The position numbers and the translations under genes are program-made. Shown here piece after piece: positions 1 to 11,059 of a DNA stretch of 64,000 nt; the stretch's first letter is position 1, and every line of letters begins with the position of its first letter. The notes under the pieces were generated by a model. The model was given only the letters and a program-made list of their open reading frames with translations, searched no databases and was not told the origin of the DNA. The stretch spans positions 34,454,501 to 34,518,500 of the forward strand of contig CM074865.1 of NCBI GenBank assembly GCA_037501455.1. Direction: 5' to 3'. The DNA is from Lantana camara. Taxonomy: Eukaryota; Streptophyta; Magnoliopsida; Lamiales; Verbenaceae.

Positions 1-269
1 CTAGTTAACCAATTTTCAGCCTTCAAGTCGTTGGGTTCGCCATAAAACTTAGGCGGGTTCATTCTTAGAAACTTTTCTAGTGTTTTCCCATTAGGAGAAT
101 TGCAAGCCCTCACGAATTGTCGCAACACATCAGCTAAATCTGGAACTTCCTCCCTTCTAGGAGGTGGTGGCGTAACATCCCTTGGCGGTGTAAGATCCCG
201 TTGTGGCGTGACTTCTCTTTGGGGTGGCGATGGTGGTACGCGATTACGTGGTGCTCTTCTTGGTGGCAT
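1..269 (-). CDS. gag: E1 gag, N-terminal part (runs off window edge)
   Basis: This is the start of a Ty3/gypsy capsid (gag) gene, read leftward from an ATG at 269 and open for about 89 codons to the window edge. It opens MPPRRAPRNRVPP, identical to the start of E2 gag at 23984. A proline- and arginine-rich stretch follows, then the capsid motif LEKFLRMNPPKFYGEPND, also shared with E2. Gag proteins package the element RNA into cytoplasmic particles. No stop or frameshift is visible in this part. The zinc knuckles and pol would lie to the left of the window. The start is chosen because both copies begin with the same MPPRR and are non-coding before it. Confidence 0.85.
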   Translation of the reverse strand, partial: MPPRRAPRNRVPPSPPQREVTPQRDLTPPRDVTPPPPRREEVPDLADVLRQFVRACNSPNGKTLEKFLRMNPPKFYGEPNDLKAENWLT

Positions 270-975
270 GATGATACTGAAGTTTCACGCATTTAGACAT
301 GTGTATAATGCATGACAGTAAGGATGATTCACATAATTGGTAACCACGTATTCACATTTCCACGTAGTCACATATAATCATGAGAATAACACATTCCCAC
401 AACAAGATATCAACAATAATCCATTATCACATTACCACATAGGCAAGAGCAACTTATAAGCATGAACAACATATCAACATTAATCCATTATTCCATTATC
501 CATTATCCATTACCACATAAGCAAGAGCAACTTATAAGCATGAACAACATATCAACATTGATCCATTATTCCATTATCCATTACCATTGACAATTCATGA
601 ACATGTGTAACATATCAAGTATGATAACAATAAATGAAATGGCATGATCGTATAACGGCCCTAATGGTATCTTGAAGCAACTCTAAGACTCATGCAATGA
701 CAGTTAAGGAAAGCAGTAAACAGATATCCAACATAAAGCCGAATGTGTCATAAACGTGTAAGGTTTGGAAAAATTTTCTACATTAGGCCACATTTTTAAA
801 CAAAATTTAAAATAAGGAAGACCCGATACCATCGAGTTGACTCCCATTCAAGCCTTACCATTCATCCAAACCAAGTGCAAAATACCTCTTGTGGTTCCAT
901 GTCGTCTGAAATCCATCATCTGTGGTGCCAAAATTCGGGGATCTTCTACCAAAGCTATACATCCCCTTCGCCAAA
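270..975 (-). other. E1 untranslated leader between ORF0 remnant and gag
   Basis: No coding region is seen. The stretch is AT-rich with short repeats and corresponds to 23985-24800 of E2. It holds a tandem duplication of about 78 bp: one unit begins at 443 (GCAAGAGCAACTT) and the next at 521. Each unit carries runs of CCATTATCCATT. Confidence 0.6.
443..590. repeat. 78-bp tandem duplication in E1 leader
   Basis: Two nearly identical units start at 443 and 521. Each runs from GCAAGAGCAACTTATAAGC through a CCATTATTCCATTATCC tract. The second is slightly shorter because it has one CATTATC fewer. E2 does not have this duplication at the corresponding place. Confidence 0.7.
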
Positions 976-1190
976 CAATCCTGTCCATGCCCTGCTAGAT
1001 CAGCCTCATCACTATCAGATCCATCATTACCTCCATTAGGCTGCTCCTAGTCCTGCCTCTGTTCTTTGGTTGACGCCAAGTGAGTACCTCCTCGGTGAGA
1101 AACAACCACAGTACGTGAAGCCTCGAACTGCTTGAAAAAGGCCTCGTCTATCTGCTGCTGGTTAGGATCGAGATGTGGCTAAACTGCCAT
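976..1190 (-). pseudogene. E1 ORF0 remnant (in-frame deletion, two stops)
   Basis: This is a broken copy of the extra ORF seen intact in E2 at 24801-25481. From the ATG at 1190 the first 35 or so codons align with E2 ORF0, but codon 4 is TAG where E2 has CAG. The middle of about 140 codons (the helical region of E2 ORF0) is missing. The reading frame then resumes in phase with the acidic segment, where EQPNGGNDGSDSDEADLAGHGQ matches residues 181-206 of E2; a second TAG lies just before it. In the N-terminal block I count 14 third-position, 4 first-position and 3 second-position differences from E2, plus one in-frame CAG insertion. That is the pattern expected if the ancestor coded for protein. 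Confidence 0.7.
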
Positions 1191-1301
1191 GGCCATACAG
1201 AGAACCACGGATATGAATGCCAGAAGATAGAACCACGCAACGTCAAACAAGCTTCCTTGATGTGAGCAATCCAGGTCAAGTCTCTTCTTACTTAACCTGG
1301 C

Positions 1302-1313
1302 GCTCTGATACCA
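1302..1313 (-). other. E1 primer binding site (initiator Met-tRNA)
   Basis: Read on the minus strand this is TGGTATCAGAGC, complementary to the 3' end of plant initiator Met-tRNA. It lies 8 bases inside the LTR edge. It marks where minus-strand cDNA synthesis starts and confirms that E1 runs leftward. Confidence 0.9.
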
Positions 1314-2668
1314 CTTCAGGCTGTAGCGCCCCCACTTTGCTGGTAGAGAGCGGCGCCCCAACCCCCGCACTGAAGCACCCCTCAAGTAATGGTGTGAGCC
1401 ATTACTCAAGAAATACCCCAGCGAACGGCATATCCATTAACGATTAACAAATAGTGTTTAACTATGTGGCTTATGCAGCGGAAAATCAGAGTATTTTAAA
1501 ACTTTTCAAAACATGTGCGTGATGGCATATAAACAAGCAAGTACTGATCGTTAAGCAGAAGAGACTATTAACATTACTGTATCAATTGAACGTTGTCACG
1601 GGAGCGTAAGATAGCAATTGCAGCAGTATCCAAGTAGCAGAAGGATTATTACAAAAGCATAAGGTAAAGTATCAATGCAGCCATATAACATATGCAGGAC
1701 ACAAAATAGATTAATAAAGTAAAGTCCTGACTCAAACAAAATGAACACTCTAGAGCTTCAAGATACCTCTAGACTGCGGCTGCAAGACCTGAAACCATGA
1801 GGCCAGAAAACAGGTAGAGGTGTTAGTCAAAGTGACTAAGTGAGGGATATCTTTAAAAGAAAGTACTTAAAGTAAACGTTTGAAGTAAAGTTCATAAGGT
1901 AAAACCTTTAATGAAAAGCTTTGAAGAAGAACTTAAGAATAAGTTCAAGTGATAAAACCCTTTGATGCAATGCTATATGTAATGAGAGTTTTCAAAACAC
2001 TTTCATGAATGCTGTCACACGCGCACACATATGCTATGATTTGGTTCATATGATTTTCATAAAACGGGATAAGGGTAGGGAACAACTTTGCAAGATATGA
2101 ACCAACTTTATGAAAACATTGATGCCCGCAAGCTAGGCTTCTCCATCCTTACTCCAGAAAACATGATTTGGTTGAGCATCGGACCAGGATCAACAATAAT
2201 TCCACGTATAGTAGAGTATCGGACCAGGATCAACAATAACCCCACATAAAGTAGAGCATTGGACCAAGGTCAACAACAACTCCGTACACAGTAGACTATT
2301 GGACCAAGGTCAACAACAACTCTTACCAACACATACAAACATGCACCATCCTCCACCAAGTTTCACTTCGGGGAGCGACCCCTAGGTGACCATTAACCAT
2401 TGATTTGGGAATAGATTTGCGGTCCATTCCCGACAATTGTCCTGACTTAACCAAACCTCCTGATTAAAGTCGGTATCAATCGCCTAGTGTGGCGGCCGGT
2501 ATTAGTGATGTCGTTGGCGCTCACCTCCCGAGCATCACCTCTACACATAACCGCCGGGCCCATACCATTAACCATTGATTGCTTGCACCATTGATGACAT
2601 CCAGAATAAATCCGAATGTATGAACCATTGAACATATGCATTGAACCATTGAACCATTGATGCATTAC

Positions 2669-2890
2669 TTTGAAAACATGAACCTTTGATGCATTACTTT
2701 GAAAACATGAACCATTGATGCTATACTTTGAAAACATGAACCATTGATGCTATACTTTGAAAACATGAACCATTGATGCATTACTTTGAAAACATGAACC
2801 ATTGATGTTGTACTTTGAAAACATGAACCATTGATGCTATACTTTGAAAACATGAACCATTGATGCATTACTTTGAAAACATGTGCCTTT
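2669..2890. repeat. 29-bp minisatellite in E1 LTR
   Basis: Seven full head-to-tail copies of a 29-bp unit start at 2669, 2698, 2727, 2756, 2785, 2814 and 2843, with a partial eighth at 2872. The unit begins TTTGAAAACATGAACCATTG and ends ATGCTATAC, ATGCATTAC or ATGTTGTAC. There are no spacers. E2's LTR has only loosely similar, non-expanded sequence here (about 27020-27110). Confidence 0.9.
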
Positions 2891-3466
2891 GATCAATGAA
2901 TATGGATAGGTCTGGGTTCTTTGAAGAATCATCCCTTATAAAGGGTATTTCAAAACAAGAATGTAAAGCACTAGGCTTAGAGTCTCAAAACGATTGAATC
3001 ATTAAGTATTCATGGTTCCAGTTGAAATAGTTTAACCTCACCTCACCTATTAGTAACAGTAGGTAGGATAGATTATGCAGTGCCCTGGGGATTCCAGTGC
3101 TCAACCTTAACTCCTGTAAGTGTGTACTAAGGTGAGCTAAGACACACTTCTATCATGATGCACATATAAAACAAGTACAGAACATGTAATGACAAGAGAG
3201 TAATACCATTTAAGGTATTAGAGAAGGATAACACACAAAGGAATCCTTAAAGTGAGTTATCAATAACGTGGGACTATGATCTTACTATAATCGATTAGGA
3301 ATTAATCAAATTATGAATCCTATCGCAAAACCTTAGGTTATAAAACAAGTTCTCGAAAGAAAACACATTTTGAAATCACATTTTAGACCCCGGATTTGAA
3401 ATCCCTAAGTGCAAATGTCTATTAAGAAAGCACAAGTTTTAATTCACTTTTACTATTCAAAAGCAC

Positions 3467-3620
3467 TATTCACAGTTACTATTCCAGATTACTATTCACG
3501 GATTACTATTCACAGGTTACTATTCACTTGTCGGGTCAAAGGGTCGGGTCAAACCCACACACTAAACACACACTCATGCACACACACGAACACACACACG
3601 GCATGCACACACACACACCC
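3467..3620. repeat. TTACTATTCAC repeats and AC-rich microsatellite, E1 LTR
   Basis: Several imperfect copies of TTACTATTCAC (3467-3535) are followed after a short gap by an AC-rich run with GCATGCACACAC (about 3547-3620). The same two-part arrangement occurs in both E2 LTRs (7166-7365 and 27724-27921), so it is a property of the LTR family. Confidence 0.8.
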
Positions 3621-4431
3621 TAATTCAATTATGATCTTGATTATAATCTATAGTTCAAGTTCATGTTATTATAAGCAAGTGTGACCTAGGTTAAAGGCAT
3701 AACCTATGGTTAAGAGGTCTAATTAAAGCATAACATCAAGTTATGAAACACTATTCTATCTTAGGTTATAACATGTAACACTATCAAAGTGTATAACATA
3801 TAATCAAAGCACTATTCCATTAATCCATATCATATCATAAGCTCAAGTCATAACATATGAGTCATGTAACATTGTAACAATGTAATAACATATCATAGAC
3901 ATAAGTCATAGCACATCAAGACCATTAATCATGTAACATTTATCAATTAAGACCATATAGTAACATGTAACAAGTTATAACATAATTGATCATAGGTTAC
4001 TATTCCATTGCATAACATGCTTGAACATAAATTAAATATCATAATCATGCATCAATTATCATCATATAATAGCTCCATAACATGATCATACCATATACTA
4101 AAGCAATTCATAACATTTCATAGCATATACTAAACAATTAAATCATAATTCACTACTAACAAACATATCATAAAAACTATATAATAAATGCATAAAATAA
4201 AATCCTATATGTCTTAGGGAAGACCCTAAGACCCAACCTAAACATAATATAAACATACCATAACATAAAAACATAAACTAAACTAAAACATAACATAAAC
4301 TAAAGCATAAAAAATAAAACAACTAACCTAGCTAACAAAAGGGGGGGGAGACGGCAAGAGGGGGAGAGAGGGAGGAAGAAAGGGAGTTGTTAACACAACA
4401 TTGAGCAAGGAAAATGAATGGCATGAGAGCT

Positions 4432-4441
4432 CTATTTATAG
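4432..4441 (-). promoter_or_regulatory. TATA box of E1 LTR promoter
   Basis: The minus strand reads CTATAAATAG, a good plant TATA box. It is conserved at the same place in both E2 LTRs (8175-8184 and 28732-28741). It lies about 1.07 kb from the LTR start in element direction, so transcription should begin near 4400 and run left. Confidence 0.65.
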
Positions 4442-7165
4442 GTGTTGGGAAGCCCCTCACAATGGAAATAAACTTGAGGTAAGGGTATGAGAGCAAAAGT
4501 GGATGTCTTCTCTTGGAAGCTTCATCATTCATGAAACAAAAATAGGGGCTGCTGGAGGGTATTTCGGTAATTTCAGCTCCAAAACGTGAAGGTGAGTGTC
4601 TGGAAATATAACCATTCCATCCGGCCAAAAATTAGCTTCGAAACGCATATTCATTCGTCGGAATCGGATTTACCGTTTGAAAGATACGTTAGTTTTAATG
4701 AATAAAAGTTTTGAGCTCGAAACTCGACATGAGTGAAAAACGACTTTCTAGAATGATTTTCAAGTCCGGATTGTTTCCAAAATTCAAGAAATAAATCGAG
4801 AAGCGTTTTGAATCCAAAATCGACTATAAAACGTTTTACCGTTAAAAAGTTGAAAACGTAGAGTGAATAGTGAATTCTTACGTACAAGCGTACGCTTCAA
4901 AATTTCGAGCTAGGGTTTGAATCAAGAGTTGTAAAACATTTCAAAAATCTTGAAATAGCTCGAGTAATGCAAATCCGAAGAGAAAACATTTTCCGAATGA
5001 AAACCGTTCGTAGAAGGAATAGTGAACTAGGGTTTTCGTAAACATTTTCAATAAAACGAAGTTCGGAATAGAGTTTCAAGTCAAGAATGATTTCAATAGA
5101 TTCATCTCGACTCAAGGATCGATTTGACTGTAAACTTGGGTAGGAAAGATATCAGAATCAAAAGCTCATTTTTCAGAAGAATAGTAACTTTGGTCGGTAA
5201 GTTCCCAAAATGCCCTTATGGTTCAAGGAAGGTTTCCGGAACTTGGAAAGCAAGTTCAAAGGATAGGAAAACATGTGATATGAACCTCTAGGGTTCCATT
5301 GAAGCATTGGGTAATATAGGCTTGGGAAATGAATAGTAAACTGTATCGAAGGTCAAGAATTCCCCCTTAAAACATGTCAAATCACATATGAGCACAAAGT
5401 TCATGTAAGAATGCAATGCATGAAGGTTTATAAAGTTGAATCACGGTCTATAAACGCTTTACCAATGCCCTTAGTTTACCATTTTCATCCAGGCCCTGTT
5501 TTGGGCTGTTACAATACTAAGTCCTGACTGAAAGAAAAATGACAATCTAGAGCTTCAAGATACCTCTAGACTGCGGCTGCAAGACCTGAAACCACGAGGA
5601 AAGAAAATAGGAGAGGTATTAGTCAATAGGACTAAGTGAGGGAATACTTAAAAGAAAGTGCTGAGTGATAAAGAACTTGAAGTAAAGTTTAGAACTGTTA
5701 ATGCAATGCTTTAAAGAAGAACTTGGAACAAGTTCGGTTGATAAACCCTTTGATTGTGATGCTGTAAAAGATTACACGTTATAAAACATTTTCATGAATG
5801 CTATCACACGCGCACACATATGCTGTTGATGGTTCATAGTTCTTTCATAAAACGGGATAAGGGTAAAGTGAACTTTTTCTGATATGAACCATCCTTTATG
5901 AAACAGAATTTTGCCCGCAAGCTAGGCTCCTCCATCCTTACTCCAGAAAACATGATTTGGTAGAGCATCGGACCAGGATCAACAATAATTCCACGTATAG
6001 TAGAGTATCGGACCAAGATCAACAATAACCCCACATAAAGTTGAGCATTAGACCAAGATCAACAACAACTCCGCACACAGTAGACTATTGGACCAAGGTC
6101 AACAACAACTCTTACCAACACATACAAACATGCACCATCCTCCACCGGTTGTCACTTCGGGTAGCTAGCCCTAGGCGACCTGTAAACATGTAATGGGAAC
6201 ATATTTGCTGTCCGTTCCCAGACAGATTGTCCTGACTTAACAAACCTCCTGTTAAAAGTCGGTGTCAATAGTCTAAGTGTGGCGGCCGGTATTGGTGATG
6301 TCGTTGGCGCTCACCTCCCGAGCATCACCTCCAACCGCCGGGCCCAAACTGTAAACTGTATGCTTGCATTTAAGATTAGCAGTGACCAGAGTATCACTCC
6401 AGTATGCTAACTATAACATGTGAAACTGTAACTGTAACATATGATGCTGTCTGTAAAACATATGATTCTGTCTGAAAACATGTGATGCTGTCTGTAAACT
6501 GTACTTTGAAAACATATGCAGAACATGTAACTGTCTTTGAACAAGAATGCAGAACTTTGGAAAACATGTGCTGTAGATCAAGGTATACTATTAAAGTATG
6601 AATGATCCTTTCAAGAGAATGTCCCGATAAAAGGGATAGTTCAAAACGAGGTTTAGCTTTGAATTTCAAAACATATGATACGATAGTATAATCGTGGTTC
6701 CAGTTGGAAAACATTTATAACTTCACCTCACCTATCAGTAACAAAGGTAGGTAGACAGATTATGCGGTGCCCTGGGGATCCCAGTGCTCAACTTTAACTC
6801 CTGTAGGTGGTGTACTAGAGTGAGCTTAAGAACTAAGACCCACTACTAACCAAGATGCATATGAAATGCATGAAACAATGAACAAGGAACATGTAAAGAA
6901 CATGTAACACAGGAGAGTAATACCATTTAAGGTATTCAAGAAAGGTAACACACAAAGGAATACGTCAAAGTGAGTTACTCTTAACGTGAGACTATGATCT
7001 TACTATAACCGAGTAAGCTTTAGTCAAATTATGTATCCTATCGCAAACCTTAAGTTATGAAAGAAGTCCACGAAAGAAAACACATTTTGAAAACACATTT
7101 TAGACCCTGGATATGGAAACCCTAGGTGTAAATGTCTATTAAGAAAGCACAAGTTTTATTTCATT

Positions 7166-7365
7166 TTTACTATTCAAAAGCACTATTCAAAAGTACTATT
7201 CCAGATTACTATTCACGATTACTATTCACAGTTACTATTCACAGGTTACTATTCACATGTTAGGTCAAAGGGTCGGGTCAAACCCTTACTATACACACAC
7301 ACCCACACACACACACCATGCACGAACACACACACACACACACGGCATGCACACACAGACACACC
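7166..7365. repeat. TTACTATTCAC repeats and AC microsatellite, E2 3' LTR
   Basis: Repeated TTACTATTCAC-type units (7166-7257) are followed by an (AC)n-rich run to about 7365, interrupted by CATGCACGA and GGCATGC. It matches 27724-27921 in the partner LTR. Confidence 0.8.
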
Positions 7366-8174
7366 CTAATTAAATTATGATCTTGATTATAACCTATAGT
7401 TTCAAGTTCATGTTATAATAATCAAGTGTGATCTAGGTTAAAGGTATAACCTATAGTTAAGAGATCCAATTAAGGCATAAGATCAAGTTATGAAACACTA
7501 ATCTATCTTAGGTTATAACATATGACACTATTAAAGTGTATAACATAGGATCAATGCACTAATCCATTAATCCATATCATATCATAAGCTCAATTCATAA
7601 TTCAAGAATCATATAACAATGTGACAACATGTCACAACATATATCATATCATATCATATCATATATCATGAACCTTTAGGCATGTAACATGTAACAATTT
7701 AATTCAATACCAACATGTAACAAGTTGTGACATAATTAATTGTAAATCACTATTCCATTAGCTAACATGCATGAACATAATTCAAATCCCATAATCATGC
7801 ATCAATTCTCATAATATAACAACCCTATCACATGATCATAGCATATACTAGAGCAATTCATAACATATTCAAGCATATACTAAACAATTAAAACATATAA
7901 ACAACTATTCAAACATATCATGAAAACTATATAATAAATGCATAAAATAAAATCCTATATGGCTTAGGGAAGACCTTAAGACCCAACCTAAACATAATAT
8001 AAACATACCATAACATAAAACATAAACTAAACTAAACATAACATAAACTAAAGCATAAAATAAAACAAACCTAGCTCTAGAGGGGGGGAGTGCCGACGGC
8101 AAGAGGGGGAGGAGAGGGAGAGAAAGGGTGTTGTTAACACAACTTTGAGCAAGGAATGAAATGCCATGAGCCCT

Positions 8175-8184
8175 CTATTTATAG
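8175..8184 (-). promoter_or_regulatory. TATA box, E2 3' LTR
   Basis: The minus strand reads CTATAAATAG, identical to the copy at 28732-28741. In a 3' LTR this promoter would read outward to the left, into E1. Confidence 0.6.
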
Positions 8185-9469
8185 TTGAAGAGAAGCCCCT
8201 CACCTTGGAAATAAAATGTGGAGAAGGGTAGGAGAGCAAAACAAGAGTTCATCCACTTGTATCTTCTAGAAGCTTTAGGGATTATGAAGGTAAAATGGGA
8301 CTGCTGGGGGTATTTCTGTAATTTTGTTGCCCAAGACTCGAGGATAAGTGGATGGAAGTATAACCATTCCGACGACAAGAAAATTAGCTTCGAAACGCAT
8401 ATTCATTCATCGAAATCGGATTTACCGTTTGAAAGATACATTAGTTTTAGTGAATAAAAGTTTTGAACTCGAAACTCAACACGAGTGAAAAACGACTTTC
8501 TAGAATGATTTTCAAGTCCGGATTGCTTCCAAAATTCAAGAAATAAATCGAGAAGAGTTTTGAGTCCAAAATCGACTATAAAACATTTTACCGTTAAAAA
8601 GTTGAAAACGTAGGATGAATAGTGAATTCTCACGTACGAACGTACGCTTCAAAATTTCAAGCTAGGACTTGAATGAAGAGTTGTAAAACATCTCAAAAAT
8701 CTTGAAATAGCTCAAGTAGTGCAAATCCGAAGAGAAAACATTTTCCGAATGAAAACCTTGTTGGAAAACACGAATCAGAAAGCAGCGGAATTTAAAAAAT
8801 TTTCCAACAAAAGGATCTTGAACTCGCAATCGTGTATCCAAATTCGTAAAGATAGAAAACTTACTTTTCTTTTATTCTTTCTTTAAGCGTTTCAAGCCAC
8901 CCAAGAACGCACTTCTCGCGGCTTGACAACCCGTCCCTCGAAAGTCTCTTTCTACTTCAGAATCCATTGTCGGGATAGCAATCCACACCAACCTAGATTC
9001 AATTCATGTTAGAGATGTTCTTAACAATATAACACAAAGAAAGAAACATGAAACGAGAAAAGCAGGATTGAAACTCCCTTCGAAAACCAGTTTTCCGAAA
9101 GTAGAAAACTGCCAGTCACAAAACCCTCGTGAAAAAATTCATCCTTCAGGATATGGACGAACGGTTTTCGCCATCTTCTTTGGTTCGATTTTTTCATTCG
9201 CTTCACGTCGGGTTCAGAATCGTTTCATCATCCCTTCTGATCGTTTTGCTTGATCCCCACTTTTGGTAAAGCTCGAATCTTCAAAACTTCTAACTTGAAG
9301 CTCTCTAGAGATAGTCCACCAACTTGGCTACAATCTAATTAGTAAGGATGCTAGTTCTCTAGTTAGTGTTTAGGCTTAACCTAGGGTTTCGTTTATCTTG
9401 GAGAAAGGATGGTGTTCAACACATGAACCAAAAGTATTCGATTAGCTCTAAAGGGGAGCATGAGCTCCC

Positions 9470-9479
9470 CTATATATAG
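9470..9479 (-). promoter_or_regulatory. TATA box, B 3' LTR
   Basis: CTATATATAG lies about 1.57 kb into the LTR. The corresponding sites are 17329-17338 (B 5' LTR), about 51892-51902 (C) and 58310-58319 (D, as CTATAAATAG on the minus strand). Confidence 0.6.
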
Positions 9480-9822
9480 GAAAGGGAGAGGGGCGCCGAT
9501 CCTATTCCTTGTTGGGCAAGGATTCGGTTTGTCTCTCTCCTATTACTTGATCATCAAGTATTCTCCAACTTTGACTTTGAATTCTAATTCAAATCAACTT
9601 TCAAGAGAGCTAAAAATATCCAAACTATTTTTGGATAGTTTTATACTTTATTTATTATAAAATAAATAACTTATTTTTATCTAATTAATTAATTCGTAAT
9701 TAATTAACTAGATTATTTTCTCCAAAATAAGACTTTCTTTTTAATTCAAAATTAAACCAAAGTCTATTAAATAATTAACACATTTAATTATTTAATACAT
9801 ATATATACAATATATATATATT

Positions 9823-9895
9823 CACATGTGTGTGACACGTGTCACAGTGACACGTGTCACTCACGTGAGCCACACGTGTGATTTCACACGTGTGG
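9823..9895. promoter_or_regulatory. G-box (CACGTG) cluster, B 3' LTR
   Basis: Five CACGTG hexamers lie within 57 bp, at 9836, 9851, 9862, 9873 and 9887. Two are centred in the 14-bp palindrome GTGACACGTGTCAC. The cluster is 360-420 bases upstream of the LTR TATA box. CACGTG is the classical plant bZIP/bHLH binding site. Matching clusters are at 17684-17748 (four sites), 52238-52305 (six) and 58671-58738 (six). Confidence 0.65.
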
Positions 9896-11045
9896 AACCC
9901 TCTTGGCCCGATTAACTCGTTTAATCATTTTTAAGCCTCAACTCATGCAACCAAGTTGTTGTGTGTGACCCTCTAGGTTCTCAATTCAATTAGCAGTGAC
10001 CCTAATTAATTAATTCACTAATTAATTAATCAGTCCACAGATTAAACGACCATAGTCTAGCAACAGGTGTTTAACCCCTAGCTGAATTGGAATGTTCGGA
10101 TTCGACAGAACCTTTAAGTCATTGATTCATGTGAGATACAATCCTCCTACTTACTATCTCTCAACCATGATCTAGGGTAAGGGAATAAGTAGAACCCTAA
10201 TAATCTGGTCTTAAAGCTAAGTGCATTTCATATCCATTTGATCTCAATCCAAGAAACCCTTTTCTTGATGTCTTGATCTACTGCCTTCGCCAAGGACTCC
10301 ATATGGCATATGAATGACTTACACAATAAGAGATCACCTTGCATATGCAAGTGTAGGTCCTTTCTTGATTCTCATTCACTTTCATGAGTCACTTGTGCAG
10401 CCCCAGCATAAGCCTTGAATCAGTTGTCTAAGGCGACACCCTTTAAAGCTTATACCAAAGACTACAGAGTTAACTCATAAAGTAACATGGAACCTCAAGT
10501 CTAAGGATCAATTAATCACATCAATGACTCGTGAGATATTTCCTAATCTGGAAGTTTCTATTTCCTGAAATAGAAACTTCCTTTCCCATTTAGGAATCTT
10601 CTCACACGGGGCACCTCAGTGAACTTACTTATTGAAGTAAGCACCCTTATGTATCACGCACGTATCAACTATACACTTTGCACCTCCATGAAACAAGGTG
10701 GTCCTTCTTAAGGGCGTGATCCCACAAGCAAGCCTTAGAGGAGTCAGGTTGACACTCCCACTGTCTGTAGGACTCATCGGCTTGGAGTATTTTACTAATC
10801 ATGACTTATGTGATATAGGGCTCGTTTCATGAACCATTTCACCTAAATGGTAGAGTCCTAAAGTCATCAGGATTAGGGGAGTTCTCATACATGCACACGT
10901 AATGGAAACACACAAAACACGTATTGGCACATAAAGAAGTGTTTGCCTATAATCAATCGTATATTATTCAAAGATTGTCTGTGATACAAGAAAAGTCCCA
11001 AAGCAGATTACGTCGAATCAGCTTTCTAGGGCACTATTCCTAACA

Positions 11046-11059
11046 ATCTCCCACTTGCC
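11046..11059 (-). other. B polypurine tract
   Basis: The minus strand reads GGCAAGTGGGAGAT directly before the 3' LTR start TGTTAGG. This is the usual Ty1/copia plus-strand priming site. The same sequence occurs in C (from 53453) and D (from 59892). Confidence 0.85.

Larger units (their letters stand above)
1322..5513 (-). repeat. E1 5' LTR (Ty3/gypsy, 4.2 kb)
   Basis: The LTR is bounded on the plus strand by TGTAGCGCCCCC at 1322 and GGGCTGTTACA ending at 5513, so in element orientation it starts TGTAACAGCCC and ends in CA. It aligns along its length with E2's LTRs (25670-29822) but is clearly more diverged from them than E2's two LTRs are from each other. A TATA box lies at 4441-4432, leaving a U3 of about 1.1 kb and a very long transcribed R-U5 of about 3 kb. 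The flank right of 5513 (ATACT) is internal E2 LTR sequence (26091 onward), so E1 appears inserted into E2's 3' LTR. The other copy of the target duplication would lie outside the window. Confidence 0.9.
5514..8757 (-). repeat. E2 3' LTR, distal segment
   Basis: This aligns nearly base for base with 26091-29314 of E2's right-hand LTR. It is cut on the left by E1 (after 5513) and on the right by B (8759). The remainder continues at 18902-19414. The first 420 bases of the LTR (matching 25670-26090) are not present and should lie left of the window beyond E1. It contains a TATA box and the AC-rich repeat but no coding region. Confidence 0.9.
8759..11045 (-). repeat. B 3' LTR
   Basis: The LTR is bounded on the plus strand by TGTTGGAAAACAC and ATTCCTAACA. 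It is about 99% like the partner at 16618-18901. In element direction it has a G-box cluster (9836-9892), then a TATA box (9479-9470), then a transcribed part of about 700 bases. A 327-bp block (8921-9247) between two GCTTGA copies is missing from the C and D LTRs. Confidence 0.92.

Noticed and set aside
1302..1313. tRNA-like sequences at the PBS sites (also 16602, 25649, 31613, 39006, 43694)
   Set aside because: Only 12-15 bases match the tRNA 3' end; these are primer binding sites, not tRNA genes.
2669..2890. CRISPR-like array (29-bp repeat)
   Set aside because: The units are contiguous with no spacers, and the context is a plant LTR, so it is a minisatellite.
9068..9253. Short frames of 61-66 codons repeated in both B LTRs (also at 16912-17112)
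   Set aside because: They recur only because the LTRs are duplicates of each other; C and D delete much of the segment, and no protein motif is seen.
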